Shown: piece after piece, positions 34,560 through 47,559 of the stretch
Layout: each line of letters begins with the position of its first letter
Numbering within the stretch: position 1 is the first letter of the stretch
Notes under the pieces: model-generated
The model's database searches: none
What the model was told of the DNA's origin: nothing
The model's input: the letters and a program-made list of their open reading frames with translations, nothing else
Source: Hyperoodon ampullatus
Lineage: Eukaryota > Chordata > Mammalia > Artiodactyla > Ziphiidae
Direction of reading: 5' to 3'
DNA length: 64,000 nt
NCBI GenBank assembly: GCA_949752795.1
Contig: OX457070.1
Span: forward strand, 39,271,185 to 39,335,184
Position numbers and translations under genes: made by a program

Positions 34560-34920
34560 TCTCCTTTCAGAACCAATGAAAAGCAATGAGAAGAACTCCA
34601 GACAAGAGCAGCAAGATGATTAAGCCCATAAAAGAATCCAGTTATCTGGGTGGATTAGAGAAAATGGATAATTCATTGAAGCCATTGCCAAGATGAGGAA
34701 TAATTACAATCTACAAAAATTTCAAAGGTAGAAAAGCCAAGGAAAGAGCAGAACTATTTAGCTTGATCCAGAAGACAATGCATTGAAATAGTCACAAATG
34801 AGAGAAAAGGAATTATTTGTGAAATGATATTTGGTGACTTGAAAGCTAATATGAAGAGTCCCTGAAGGACACCAAAGATTTAAAGAGGGGCAGGGTCTCT
34901 GAATAGCAATGACATATGAA
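34560..34920 (+). mobile_element. Possible CR1/L3-type LINE relic (plus)
   Basis: 'agagcagcaagatgattaag' and 'aactatttagcttgatccag' resemble the 3' part of ancient CR1/L3 LINEs as remembered. Diverged, low certainty. Confidence 0.4.
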
Positions 34921-35154
34921 GATCTATTAAAAAGTCTTCACTGAAAGTCCCTACCTCTAATGCATAGGGGAATCTTCTACCTCAGAAGTCTCCCTGGACA
35001 TAGGGTCAGCAGACTAGATTATTCTGATACTCATTTGTTAACTGTATGTATTAAAAAGCCAATTTTCCAGGAAGAAAAATGGTTGAGAATCTTGAAGCCT
35101 CATTCTTACCAATAGAGAGGCAAATATATGATAGCTCAGAGCAATCATATGGGA

Positions 35155-35240
35155 TATAAAAAATATTTATTTATTCATTTAACAAATATTTCCTGAGCAC
35201 CTGCTAGGAACCAGGCAGGGTGCTAGGTATACACAGGAGG
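35155..35240 (-). mobile_element. L2 3' end fragment (minus)
   Basis: 'attcatttaacaaatatttc' and 'ctgagcacctgctaggaacc' and 'aggcagggtgctaggtatac' are the antisense L2 terminal pattern. Confidence 0.75.
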
Positions 35241-35555
35241 TCCAACACTCTAAGTTTTCTACTCCTGGCTCTAGTTCCACTAATTTATATTATATTTGGT
35301 CTTTTTCATATTTATCTACTACCCAAAAGTTATAGTAAGCTCCATGAAGGTAATGACAGGGACAGATAAGGATTCTTCCATCACAGCAGCCAGCCCCCTG
35401 CTCTGACTATATATATGACTACCGAATGCATCAGCCCTTTGCCCAGCATGATGCCAGGATGAGGGACAGGTGCCAAGATATATGATTTCTAGAGTGAAAT
35501 TATTTTTGTGCCTCAATGTCATCAACCCCAACATGTCACAAAATAATATTCATTT
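35241..35555 (+). mobile_element. Possible L2 fragment (plus)
   Basis: 'agtaagctccatgaaggtaa' followed by 'tgacagggacaga' resembles the sense L2 3' region. Uncertain. Confidence 0.45.
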
Positions 35556-35570
35556 AAAAATATAAATGCA

Positions 35571-36480
35571 GATTAGTTAAAGATGGCAGAGTACAAGGAT
35601 ATATGCTCACTCCCTCTTTCGAGAGCACCAGAATCACAACTAACTGCTGAACAGTCATCGACAGGAAGACACTCGAACTCACCAAACAAGAGGCCCCACA
35701 TCCAAACACAAAAGATAAGCTGCAATGAGATGGTAGGAGAGGCGCAAGCACAAGAAAATCAAATCCCATAACTGCTGGGCGGGTGACTCACAAACAGGAG
35801 AAAAATTATACCACAGAAGTCCACCCACTGGAGTGAAGATTCTGAGCCCTCCGTTACGCTTCCCAACCTGGGGGTCCAGCAATGGGAGGAGGAATTCCCA
35901 GAGAATTAGACTGAAGCCTAGCGGAATTTGATTGCAGGATTTTGACAGGACTGGGGGAAACAGAGACTCCACTCTTGGAGGGCACACAAAAAGTAGTATG
36001 CACATCAGGACCCAGGGGGAAGGAGCAGTGACCCCAGAGGAGACTGAACTAAACCTACATGCTAGTGTTGGAGGGTCCCCTGCAGAGGTGGGAGGTGGCT
36101 GTGACTCACTGTTGGGACAAGGACACTGGCAGCAGAAGTAATGGGAAGTGCTCCTTGGCATGAGCCCTCCCGGAGTCTGCCATTAGCCCCACCAAAGAGC
36201 CTGTGACCAGCACTAGTCACCTCCAGTGCTGGGTCACATCAGGCCAAACAACCAACAAGGAGGGAACTCAGCCCCACCCATCACAAGCAGATTAAAGTTT
36301 TACTGAGCTCTGCCCACCAGAGCAACACCCAGCTCTACCCACCACCAGTCCCTCCCATCAGGAAGCTTGCACAAGGCACTTAGACAGCCTCATACACCAG
36401 AGGGCAGACAGCAGAAGCAAGAAGAACTACAATCCTGCAGCCTGTGGAACGAAAACCACTTTCACAGAAAAATAGACAAA
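35571..36480 (+). promoter_or_regulatory. L1 5'UTR class B
   Basis: Read in reverse it matches the class B 5'UTR at 15240-16203 in order: 'ggagactccactcttggagg', 'gacaggactgggggaaacag' and 'aacctgggggtccagcaatg'. It is less CpG-rich than class A. The AAAGATGGCAGAG near its start (35579-35591) is the YY1-like site. Confidence 0.7.
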
Positions 36481-37401
36481 ATGAAAAGGCAGAGAACTAT
36501 GTATTAGATGAAGGAACAAGATAAAAACCCAGCAAAACAATTAAATGAAGTGGAGATAGGCAACTTTCCAGAAGAAGAATTCAGAATAAATATCATGAAG
36601 ATGATCCAGGACCTCGGAAAAATAATGGAGCCAAAGATCGAGACGATGCAAGAAATGTTTAACAAAGAGCTAGAAGAATTAAAGAACAAACACATAGAAG
36701 AATTAAAGAACAAACAAACACAGATGAACAATAAAATAACTGAAATGAAAAATACACTAGAAGGAATCAGTAGCAGAATAACTGAGGCAGAAGAACAGAT
36801 AAGTGACCTGGAAGACAGAATGCTGGAATTCACTACTGTGGAACAGATTTAAAAAAAAGAATGAAAAGAAATGAAGACAGCCTAAGAGACCACTGGGACA
36901 ACATTAAACGCACCAACATTCACATTATAGAGGTCCCAGAAGGAGAGGAGAGAAAGGACCCGAGAAAATATTTGAAGAGATTATAGTCGATAACTTCCCT
37001 AACATGGGAAAGGAAGTAGCCACCCAAGTCCAGGAAGTGCAGAGAGTCCCAGGCAGGATAAATCCAAGGAGAAACATGCTGAGACACATAGTAATCAAAC
37101 TGACAAAAATTAAAGACAAAGAAAAATTATTAAAAGCAACAAGGGAAAAATGACAACATACAAGGGAACTCCCATAAGGTTAACAGCTGAGTTCTCAGCA
37201 GAAACTCTACAAGCCAGAAGGGAGTGGCACGATATATTTCAAGGGATGAAAGGGAAGAACCTACAACCAAGATTACTCTACCCAGTGAGGATCTCATTCA
37301 GATTCGATGGAGAAATCAAAAGCTTTACAGACAAGCAAAAGCTAAGAGAATTCAGCACCACCAAACCAGCTCTACAACAAATGCTAAAGGAACTTCTCTA
37401 A
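36481..37401 (+). pseudogene. L1 ORF1 remnant
   Basis: The upstream ATG at 36481 is followed after eight codons by TAG (36505-36507). A second ATG at 36508 opens a 114-codon frame starting MKEQDKNPAKQLNE. It covers the ORF1p coiled coil, including a small duplication (KNKHIEELKNK) and SRITEAEEQISDLEDRM, and ends at a stop at 36850-36852. The C-terminal domain is open again at 37150-37401 (RLTAEFSAETLQARREWHDIFQGMKG.. KSFTDKQKLREFSTTKPALQQMLKELL). The middle RRM-like region is frame-shifted. Not functional. Confidence 0.92.
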
Positions 37402-37459
37402 GTGGGAAACACAAGAGAAGAAAAGGACCTACAAAAACAAACCCAAAACAATTAAGAAA

Positions 37460-40400
37460 ATGGTAACAGGAACATAGGTATCAATAACCACCTTAAATGT
37501 GAATGGATTAAATGCTCCAACCAAAAGACATAGGCTCACTGAATGGATAAAAAAATAAGACCCATCTATATGCTGTCTACAAGAGACCCACTTCAGACCT
37601 AGGGACACATACAGACTGAAAGTGCGGGGATGGAAAAAGATATTCCATGCAAATGGAAATCACAAGAAAGCTGGAGTAGCAATACTCATATGAGATAAAA
37701 TAGACTTTAAAGAATTTTACAAGAGACAAGGAAGGACACTACATAATGATCAAGGGATCAATCCAATAAGAAGTTATAACAATTATTAATATATATGCAC
37801 CCAACATATGAGCACCTCAATACATAAGGCAAATACTAACAGCTATAAAAGAGGAAATAGACAGTAACACAATAATAGTGGGGGACTTTAACACCTCACT
37901 TACACCAATGGACAGATCATCCAAACAGACAATTAATAAGGAAACACAATCTTTAAATGACACAATAGACCAGATAGATTTAACTGATATTTATAGGCCA
38001 TTCCATCCAAAAACAGCAGACTACATTGTCTTCTCAAGTGCGCATGGAACATTCTCCAGGATAGATCACATCTTGGGTGACAAATCAAGCCTCAGTAAAT
38101 TTAAGAAAATTGAAATCATATGAAGCATCTTTTCTGACCACAACGCTATGAGATTAGAAATAAATTACAGGGGAAAAAACTGTTCAAAACAGAAACACAT
38201 GGAGGCAAACAATACCTTACTAAATAACCAAGAGATCACTGAAGAAATCAAAGAGGAAATCAAAAAATACCTAGAGAAAAATGACAATGAAAACATGACA
38301 ATTCAAAACCTTTGGGATGCAGCAAAAGCAGTTCCAAGATGGAAGTTTATAACAATATAATCCTACCTCAAGAAACAAGAAAAATCTCAAATAAACAATC
38401 TAAACTTACACCTAAAGGAATTAGAGAAAGAAGAACAAGCAAAACCCAAAGTTAGTAGAAGGAAAGAAATCTTAAAATCATAGCAGAAATAAATGAAATA
38501 GAAACAAAAAAAAAACAATAGCAAAGATCAATAAAGCTAAAACCTTGTTCTTGGAGAAGATAAAAAAAAATTGATAAACCTTTAGCCAGACTCATCAAGA
38601 AAAAGAGGGAGAGGACTCAAATCAATAAAATTAGAAATGAAAATGAGGAAGTTACAGGACACCACAGAAATACAAAGCACCGTAAGAGACTACTACAAGC
38701 AACTCTATGCCAATAAAATGGACAACCTGGAAGAAATGGACAAATTCTTACAAAGATATAACCTTCCAAGACTGAAGCAGGAAGAAATAGAAAATATGAA
38801 CAGACCAATTACAAGTAATGAAATTGAAGCTGGGATTAAAATCTTCCAACAAACAAAAGTCCAGGACCAGATGGCTTCACAGGTCAATTCTAGCAAACAT
38901 TTAGAGAACAGTTAACACCCATCGTTCTCAAACTCTTCCAAAAAACTGCAGAGGGAGGAATACTTCCAAACTCATTCTACGAGCCCACCAACACCCTGAT
39001 ACCAAAACCAGACAAAGATATCACCAAAAAAGAAAATTACAGACCAATATCACTGATGAATATAGGTGCAAAAATCCTCAACAAAATACTAGCAAACAGA
39101 ATCCAACAACACATTAAAAGGATCAAACACCATGATCAAGTGGAATTTATCCCAGGGATACAAAGATTCTTCAATATATGCAAATCAATCAATGTGATAC
39201 ACCATATTAACAAATTGAAGATTAAAAACCATATGATCACCTCAATAGATGTAGAAAAAACTTTGACAAAATTCAACTCCCATTTATCACAAAACTCTCC
39301 AGAAAGTGGGCGTAGAGGGATACTTCAGTATAATAAAGGTCACATACAACAAACCGACAGCAAACATCATTCTCAATGGTGAATATCTGAAAGCATTTCC
39401 TCTAAGATCAGAAACAAAACAAGGATGTCCACACTTGTCACTATTATTCAACATAGTTTTGGAAGTTCTAGCCATGGCAATCAGAGAAGAAAAAGAAATA
39501 AAATGAATACAAATTGGAAAAGAAGAAATAAGACTGTCACTGTTTGCAGATGACATGATACTATACACAGAGAATCCTAAAGATGCAACCAGAAAACTAC
39601 TAGAGCTAATCAATGATTTTGGTAAAATTACAGGATACAAAATTAATGCACAGAAGTCTCTTTCATTCCTATATACTAACAATGAAAGATCAGAAACTGA
39701 AATTAAGGAACAATCCCATTCACCATTGCAAGAAAAAGAATAAAATACCTAGGAATAAACCTACCTAAGGAGGTAAAAGACCTGTACTCAGAAAACTATA
39801 GGACATTTAAGAAAGAAATCAAAGATGACACAAACAGATGGAGAGATATACCATGTTCTTGGATTAGAACAATCAATACTGTGAAAATGTCTATACTACC
39901 CAAAGCAATCTATGGACTCAAATGCAATCCCTATCAAATTACCAATGGCATTTTTTACAGAACTAGAAAAAAAAAATCTTAAAATTCATATGGAGACACA
40001 AAAGACCCCAAATAGCCAAAGCAATACTGAGGGAAAAAAACAGAGCTGGAAGAATCAGACTCCCTGACTTCAGACTATACTACAAAGCTACAGTAATCAA
40101 GACAATATGGTACTGGCACAAAAACTGAAATATAGATCAAGGGCACAGGATAGAAATCCCAGAGATAAACCCACGCACCTATGGTCAACTAATCTATGAC
40201 AAAAGAGGCAAGCATATACCATGGAGAAAAGAGTCTCTTCAATAAGTGGTGCTGGGAAAACTGGACAGCTACATGTAAAAGAATGAAATTAGAACACTCC
40301 CTAACACCATCCATACACAAAAATAAACTCCAAATGGATTAAAGACCTAAATGTAAGACCAGACAATATAAAACTCTTAGAGGGAAACATAGGAAAAACA

Positions 40401-41197
40401 CTCTTTGACATAACTCACAGCAAGATCTTTTTTGATCCACCTCCTAGAGTAATGGAAATAAAAACAAAAATAAACAAATGGGACCTAATGAAACTTAAAA
40501 GCTTTTGCACAGCAAAGGGAACTGTAAACAAGATGAAAAGACAACCCTCAGAATGGGAGAAAATATTTGCAAACCAATCAACAGACAAAGGGTTAATCTC
40601 CAAAATATATAAACAAATCATGCAGCTCAATATTAAAAAAACAAAAAACCCAATCAAAATTGGGCAGAAGACCTAGATATTTCTCCAAAGAAGACATACT
40701 GATGGCCAAGAGGCACATGAAAAGCTGCTCAACATCACTAATTATTAGAGAAATGCAAATCAAATCCCCTGTATCACCTCACAGGTGTCAGAATGGCCAT
40801 CATCAGAAAATCTACAAACAATAAATGCTGGAGACGGTGTGGAGAAAAGGGAACCCTCTTGCACTGTTGGTGGGAATGTAAATTGATACATCCACTACTG
40901 AGAACAGCATGGAGGTTCCTTAAAAAAATAAAAATAGAATTACCATATGACCCAGCTATCCCACTACTGGGCATATACCCAGAGAAAACCATAATTCAAA
41001 AAGACACATGCGCCCCAATATTCATTGAAGCGATGTTTACAATAGCCAGGTTATGGAAGCAACCTAAATGTCCATCGACAGGTGATTGGATAAAGAAAAT
41101 ATGGTACATATATACAATGGAATATTACTCAGCCATAAAAAGGAACGAAATTGGGTGGTTTGTAGAGACGTTGATGGACCTAGAGACTGTCATATAG
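37460..41197 (+). pseudogene. L1 ORF2 remnant (EN-RT-C-terminal domain)
   Basis: The start ATG at 37460 is stopped after five codons (TAG). EN residues are recognisable: NVNGLN, QETHF, MGDFNTSLTPMDRSS (37878) and SAHGTFSRIDHILG. In RT (39056-39555) the AEKAFDK motif is frame-broken ([10 protein letters not shown]). The segment [18 protein letters not shown] is followed by TGA at 39504-39506, and FADD is intact at 39543-39554. The C-terminal cysteine-rich region is open at 40793-41197 ([34 protein letters not shown]) and ends with the normal stop. Many frame breaks, so inactive. Confidence 0.93.
39504..39506 (+). other. Shared TGA stop, 13 codons before FADD
   Basis: The codon is TGA in AAATGAATACAAATT. 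In the L1 at 1-5290 the same codon is GGA (KGIQ). The TGA recurs at 13858-13856 and 62595-62597. Confidence 0.9.
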
Positions 41198-41474
41198 AGT
41201 AAAATAAGTCAGAAGGAGAAAAACAAATATATATTAACCCATATATGTAGAATCTAGAAAAATGGTACAGATGAATCGGTTTGCAAGGCAGAAATAGAGA
41301 CACAGACGTAGAGACCAAATGTATAGGCACTAAGGGGGAATAGTGTGCGTGGGGTGGGATGAATTGGGAGATTGGGATTGACATATATACACTAATATGT
41401 TTAAAACAGATAACTAATAAGAATCTGCTCTATAAAAAATAAATAAAATAAAATTCCAAAATATATAAATGCAT

Positions 41475-43639
41475 TTTTTTGTAGGATAAATCATCAAATC
41501 CTAAAGGGGCAAACAGTGTCAAAGCCAAATATGTACAACTGAGACAATCCCAGGGCTATTTAGTTATAGACATATCGAAATAATGAAGGACAGAGTCATT
41601 AGCCAGGCTGACATCAAGAGCAGTAGTTAAATACTGAAGTAATTCTAAGGAAGGACAGAAAATGGTGATGGATTTCTCTTGTCCTCCTTCCCTAATTTTA
41701 TGTGCATAAGATTTCTTTATTTCTAACAGTTGATCAACTGTAAACATCCATAATATGGTAAATACCAGAAAGGAGACACCATTAATTCTGTCTTTTAGTC
41801 TAAAATAGACCAGCTAAAGAGAAGTTATTTTATTAGTACTTCCAGCTCTATGCCAAATATCCACACATGTTCTCTGCAGTATGTGCTTTAAATTACTTAC
41901 TGAAATGGATATTTGTCTTTACAAAGAAATAATGGTTTCCTTGTGTCTCTCAGTAACAGGAAAATTTTCCATCCTTACTGGGGTAAGATTAAAAAGCTAA
42001 TCAGCATTGCGGTCTCTCAAGAGTCTACAGATGTGTTCTCCCTAGATCCACAGTGGATTTGGGTTACCTGGCGATATTTGAACTGCCCCTCCTGCTCTTC
42101 TTGTACGTTTATTTAACACTTTGCTCAGCTTTGTTTTTAAATGATTCTGACAGCTCCTAACTAAGGAACAACATGCTCTGGCTAGCTGTTTCGGCCAAGG
42201 GTTTTAATGATTTAAAAATAAGCTTGCATTCACTTTGGTTTTAATGTAGAAATGTCTACAGATGGAAGAGGTCCAAATGAAGAGCAAAGAGATGGCGGAG
42301 GCTGGGCTACATTTGCAGAGCTGTAGTCTGCCCTGAGGTGAACTCAGCATCATTAGCTCCCCACCCCCCAATTAAAGAGAAGCAACATTTGGCTTGGTAG
42401 TGATCCATTTATATATATTTGAAAAGTGAGCTTTTCATCAAATTCATCTTTTTAATACTTAGGTGTTCCTCATCCTGCTGGGCACATAGTAGGCATGTAA
42501 CAAGAACGGGTGAATCGCATTGTTTTCCCCACTACATCGTGAGTGATTTGAGGTCAGGTCTATGATGGGACTGGTGTTGTCCTGGGCATTGCTGTAGGTC
42601 CTCAACCAAGACTTGCTGAGTGATTGAAAGACTGACTTGTTTCTCATTCTACCCTATGCCAAGCCATTCATCGGAGGAGGAGTAAACAGAGTTAACAAGA
42701 GATGAAAAGAAGGATTGCTGAGCCACAGTGAGCGGTTGGAAAACACGAATTTGTGGCAGAGCCAATCAGTCTGTTCTCAAAAATAACTCTAACAAAACTT
42801 GTCAGCCTGGGAGACAGGAGAGAGGATGAGAAAGGTGGTAAGTGGGGACAGATCATGGGGGAGGAGGCCCCAGGGGGAGCGTTTTTCCAAACTGGTGGAC
42901 GGAATCAGTATCTCCATGCCCCTTCTCTCATTTCTACTTTTTGGTGTTCCAGATGGTGAACTGGCTTCTCTTGGAATAATTCTAAGAATGGAAGGGAGAC
43001 CTCAGAGTTGGACAAGCTCACAGAGTGTTTACAAATGACCGTAAGTTATTATCATGACTCTTGGTCTGAAACAGGCCTTCATCTGTATTTTATTTGAGAT
43101 TTGAGAGTTTCTGTCTCCAGCACCTCCTCGGTTCTCCTTTCCTCTTTCTTATTTGTAGGGTCACTATGTAATTCTATCATTGAAATTAAGACAGTTTTGA
43201 GAGGAAGAAAGAAAGCTGTTAATGACTACACCCATGGCTGTGTTATGACTTTTGTGGTCTCTAGGCACTTTTGCTTCCATGGGACCTTTCCTCCAGAAAA
43301 AACAAACAAACAAACGAAAAACCCCACTAAAAACTATATTTTACAACTCTGATGGTATAAAGATGAATATAATGCAGGCTAGAGTCATTATAATATAGTA
43401 CATTCATTGTTATCATATTCATTTTTTCTTCTTATTTTAAAAGAAATGAACATTTCTGTGGACCCCTGATATCACGATGGACCTTAGCACTGTGCCCCAT
43501 GGAGAAGCTAGCCCTGTTTAGGATATCAGAAGTAAAATGGGTCTGTCTTAGATATGGTCACTCTGTAGGTCATAAGATTTCTGTTAATAAATGCTACTCA
43601 GCAGGACTCCAGGTTCCCTGGAGCTTGGCTTCAGACCTG
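41475..43639. other. Long single-copy-looking stretch, no gene seen
   Basis: No exon was recognised. A plus-strand L2-like 3' end ('ctgggcacatagtaggcatg') is at about 42478-42640. The segment 42100-42400 is repeat-poor. A CAAA-repeat lies at 43298-43322. Confidence 0.45.
42455..42640 (+). mobile_element. L2-like LINE fragment (plus)
   Basis: 'catcctgctgggcacatagt' then 'aggcatgtaacaagaacggg' and 'tgctgagtgattgaaagact' follow the sense L2 3' pattern. Diverged. Confidence 0.5.
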
Positions 43640-43740
43640 TTCAGAAGGTAATGAGTTTAAACTCATCAAGATGTATACATTAAATGTGTGTAAGTTTCTG
43701 AATATCAGTTAAACCTCAATAAAGCTAAAAAATATATAAT
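43640..43740 (+). mobile_element. L1M 3' end fragment (plus)
   Basis: 'aaactcatcaagatgtatac', 'attaaatgtgtgtaagtttc' and 'cctcaataaagctaaaaaat' match the polyadenylation-signal-bearing end of old L1M elements. Short 5'-truncated piece. Confidence 0.65.
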
Positions 43741-44446
43741 GAATTACCTGAACTATTATAATAACATTGTTGAAGTGGAAAAAAAATGACATAGCAGGTA
43801 AGTGGATGTGGTTGTTTAAGGCAGAGACTGAGCATGGGGTGTGGTGGGTGGAAGGCAAAGGCAGATTCCGGAGCACTTTGCTGGAAATGCCTTCAAACTG
43901 CCAGGGGTGTGTGGTGAGGCTTGCTGATGGCCATGGCTGTGCTCCTATCTCTGCAGTGAGTCTTCCTTAGAGTGAGGGGCTGGTGCTGGCCTGGAGCTTC
44001 TTTGGGCAAGACATCCAGTTAAACACCAGGCTGAGTGGGGAGACCTGCCTTAGAGCTAGAGACATTAGATGATCCTGAGTCTTGCTCAGAAGCCAAGAGC
44101 ATGGGGCTTCTTCATTTTCTATAAGGAAAGGTGGTGACCTTAGCATGGAGCTCTTATCCTGAGATACATCTGTAGAAAGAATTAGCTTACTCACTGAACA
44201 TCCAAACACTATCTTGTATGGTGACTTCTCTTTTTAATTCATTTTGCATGAGCATGTAGCTTATCTCTATAACTTGATGGCTTGTTTCTGGTAAGCTGAA
44301 ACTGTGTCATCTTAGAGTTCAGTTATTGGATCTAACTGGAAATAATATCAGAGTCCATGTCCCTTACTTTTTAGCTGGGAAGCCTAATAGCTTGTTGGTG
44401 GTAGAGCCATGCTTCAAACTCAGGTTTCTTGAGTTCTGGGTAAATG
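43741..44446. other. Unassigned DNA, possible decayed MIR near 44330-44440
   Basis: 'tggtggtagagccatgcttc' and 'aaactcaggtttcttgagtt' at about 44395-44440 resemble antisense MIR. The rest is moderately GC-rich single-copy-looking DNA without an identifiable exon. Confidence 0.4.
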
Positions 44447-44657
44447 GTTTTTGTTTGTTTGTTTGTTTTTTTGCAGTACGTGGGCCTCTCGCTGTTATGG
44501 CCTCTCCCATTGCAGAGCTCTGGACGCGGAGGCCCAGCGGCCATGGCCCACGGGCCCAGCCACTCCGCGGCATGTGGGATCTTCCCGGACCGGGGCACGA
44601 ACCCGTGTCTCCTGCATCGGCAGGTGGACTCCCAACCACTGCGCCACCAGGGAAGCC
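44447..44657 (-). mobile_element. CHR SINE (compact), minus, 11-bp TSD
   Basis: The tail is a (GTTT)n-containing T-run (44447-44472), followed by the CHR body with a short internal deletion at 'gcagagctctggacgcggag', and the GGGCTTCCCTGG end at 44657. The TSD CTGGGTAAATG is at 44436-44446 and 44658-44668. Confidence 0.96.
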
Positions 44658-44668
44658 CTGGGTAAATG

Positions 44669-45659
44669 TTTTGTTCTGAAATTTTATGGTATCTTTTAAG
44701 GGCCTCTTCACAGCCTTGGACCTGTCACCTAACTCCTATTTTCACCTTTCTTCAATGAAGCTCTACTGCTGTTACTGTATTATATTTTTCTTCCTAAAGT
44801 ATCAGCCCAATAATTTGAGAATCTTCATTGATGTCCCAAATTCATAGCTTTTGTACAATTTTCTTAACCGTTTCAACCCTTATGGCCTTGATAGTCATGC
44901 ATTTCTGGCACCTTTCTGCTTATACCACTTTAGACTCATCTTCTCTTAAGACTGACCCAATTTCAGTAATCCATATTTAAGAGCGCCTCTTGGTCACGAC
45001 ATCCACCTTACCTTCTAGCTGTTCCATTCGAAACAGCTGCCTCAATTTTTCACATTTCTGATGGACACTGTGCACTCAACTCAATCTCAGTTATCCCAGT
45101 TCTTCACCCTACCTCTAGCTTCAAGGGCCTTCCCCAGGCCCCAAGACTCCATGTCAGTTACTTTCAAGTGATCCTTTCTAACACACTAGAATCACTCCTT
45201 ACAGTGCCCTAAATTATGTCATATCCCCAAAATAAGTTACTTTACCATTTGTAGGCTATTCACTCATTCCCAAGAGTCCAAGCTTTGCCAGATAAATTTA
45301 TGAGAAAGTTGCCACTGGGTCTGCTATACTCTTTTATTTCCTAACCTCACTTTTAAGCATCTTATTCCTCATGATCTCATCATCTTATGCCTCTCTGAAC
45401 TATATATCCCTTTCCTCTTGGGGGAAAAAAAAAGTGTTCTAACATTTTTCTACATTTTTTAAGCCTCATTCTCAACCATGCCGTCCTCACTCTGAACAGA
45501 TGACCTTCCTTCCTACTTTACTGAAAAAGCAGAGGCCATCTGGTACAACCTCCATAATCTTTCCTCCTCTCCATCTGTCACCATGCTTTACTCTCTGAAA
45601 CTTTCTCTGATATCTTCATCTTTCCTTCTCTTCCCTCCTGTTTCCATCTCCTTTCCAAA
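44669..45659 (+). mobile_element. Mostly unassigned; possible L2/CR1 coding relic at 45470-45640
   Basis: 'ctgaacagatgaccttcctt' and 'ctactttactgaaaaagcag' resemble an old L2/CR1 segment remembered as 'gatgaccttgcctcctactt'. No frame is preserved. The remaining sequence is unassigned. Confidence 0.35.
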
Positions 45660-45850
45660 AGAAGTCCTAGATTTTTTAAAAATAATAACTACTGTGAATA
45701 AAGCACTGAGCTAGACTTGTTATGCACTTTATGCATAGGCCTCTCATTGACATCTAAAAGTAGATTTTTTCAGGCACCATATCAGGAAACTGAGACAGAA
45801 GTTAGCAACTACCCCAAGGTCACCAAGCACCATGGGGCTCTTTATTTCTT
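45660..45850 (-). mobile_element. MIR-like fragment (minus)
   Basis: 'ataaagcactgagctagact', 'aggaaactgagacagaagtt' and 'ctaccccaaggtcaccaagc' follow the antisense MIR. Diverged. Confidence 0.6.
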
Positions 45851-47559
45851 ACTTCTTGATTTTTCTACAATCTACAGGATACACCTCTCTCTTCTTGGCC
45901 AGATTTGGTCTTTTTCTCTATTTTTGCTTACATAAACATGCACAAAAGCATCCAATTTTCTAAACAAAATTCTAAAACACAAAGAACATAGATTAGTTAT
46001 TTTGAAAAACTACTAATATAAGAATATCATTCTGCCACATTCATTTATTTAGTTATTGGGGAAATTTTAAGAAGCTTCTTAAAGTATATCAGTCCAGAAA
46101 CTGTTTGCTTCTTATGGTTGAATGTATATCTTCCTAAACCTGATTACTAGATGTTTACGAATCTTTAAAATTAACAGGGCCTAATCAATTGATGTATAAT
46201 TTATATATGATAAAATGCACCCATTTTAATGTGAACAGTTTGAAGAGTTTTCCTATATGTGTACATTTGTGTAACCTCCATCACAGTCAAGACATAGAAC
46301 ACTCCTATCATTTCAGTAAGATCCCTTATGCCTATTTGCAGTCAATATCTGTCCTCACTCCACCGAACCGGCCCAGTTCCCACTAATTGCTTTCAGTTAC
46401 TATAGATTATTTTTTCCTGTCCTAGAATTTCATATAAAAGAAATTCTACAACATGCAATCCTTTGTTTCTTGCTTCTATCATGTAGCATAATAGTGTTGA
46501 ATGTATCAGTAGTCTTTCTTTTTATTGCTGCATAGTACTCCCTTGAATGGAAATACCACAAATGGCTTATACATTCAACTGTGGATTGACATGTGGACTG
46601 TTTCCAGTTTTAAGGCATTCTGAAGAAATTTGCTGTGATTATTCAATTACAAGTCTTTTTTGTAGAAATATGTTTCATTTCTCTTAGGTAAACAATTTTA
46701 AAAGAATTGTTTGATCACAAAGTATATGTTTAAGTTTATAAGAAACTATTAAACTGTTTTTCAAAGTGGTTACATCATTTTATGTGACCATCAGAAATAT
46801 CACAGTTCCAGTTCCAGCATGCCACACCCTCATCAACAATTGGTATTGTCAACCTTTTTAATTTTAGCCATTTTAACAGGTGTATAGAGGTAACCAGTTA
46901 CAGTTTTAACTTGCATTTCCTTGATGACTAATGATGTTGACCACTTTTCATGTGCTTATTGGCTATTTGCACATTTTCTTTTGTGAAGTATCTGGTCAAA
47001 TCTTTTGACCATTTTTACACTGGCTTGTCTTCTTAGAGTTGAAAGATCACTTTACATAGTCTTGATACAAAATAATTTGTCAGATAGATGTATTACAAAT
47101 ATTATTGTTCAGTCTACTGTTTGCTTGTTGATTTTCTTAATGATGCTTTTCAAATGACAGAGTTTAAATTTTATGAAGTCCAATCAATTTTGTTTTGTTT
47201 GTTTTTTTTTGGTTAAGTTGTATGTCTGTGTGTTTCTGTGTGTGACATGCAATGTTATGTTAGTTTCAGGTGTACTACGTAATGATTTGACATGTGCATA
47301 TGTTATGAAATGATCACCACAATAAGTCTGGTAACCATCTGTCCCCATATAAAGCTATTACAATATTACTGACCATATTCCTTATGCTGTATATTATATC
47401 CCTGTGACTTATTTATTATGTAACTGGAAATTTGTACCTCTTAATCCCCTTCACCTATTTCACCCACCCTCCCAACCCTACCTTCTGGCAACAACCCATT
47501 TGTTCTCTGTATCTATGAGTCTATTTTCATTTTGTTTTGTTTGTTTATTTGTTTTGTAT

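Larger units (their letters stand above)
35571..41455 (+). mobile_element. Near full-length L1 (plus), 5'UTR class B, with imperfect TSD
   Basis: A complete L1 order: 5'UTR (35571-36480), ORF1 (36481-37401), ORF2 (37460-41197) and a 3'UTR ending in an AAATAAAATAAA tail (about 41455). The TSD is AAAAATATAAATGCA (35556-35570) against AAAATATATAAATGCA (41458-41473), with a 2-bp TA difference. At about 5.9 kb it is the only L1 here with both ends visible. Several stops and frameshifts inactivate both ORFs. Confidence 0.95.

Noticed and set aside
35554..36161. 160-codon minus-strand frame (35679-36161) in the class B L1 5'UTR
   Set aside because: Antisense to the L1 5'UTR. The comparable class B regions do not keep a matching open frame that I can see.
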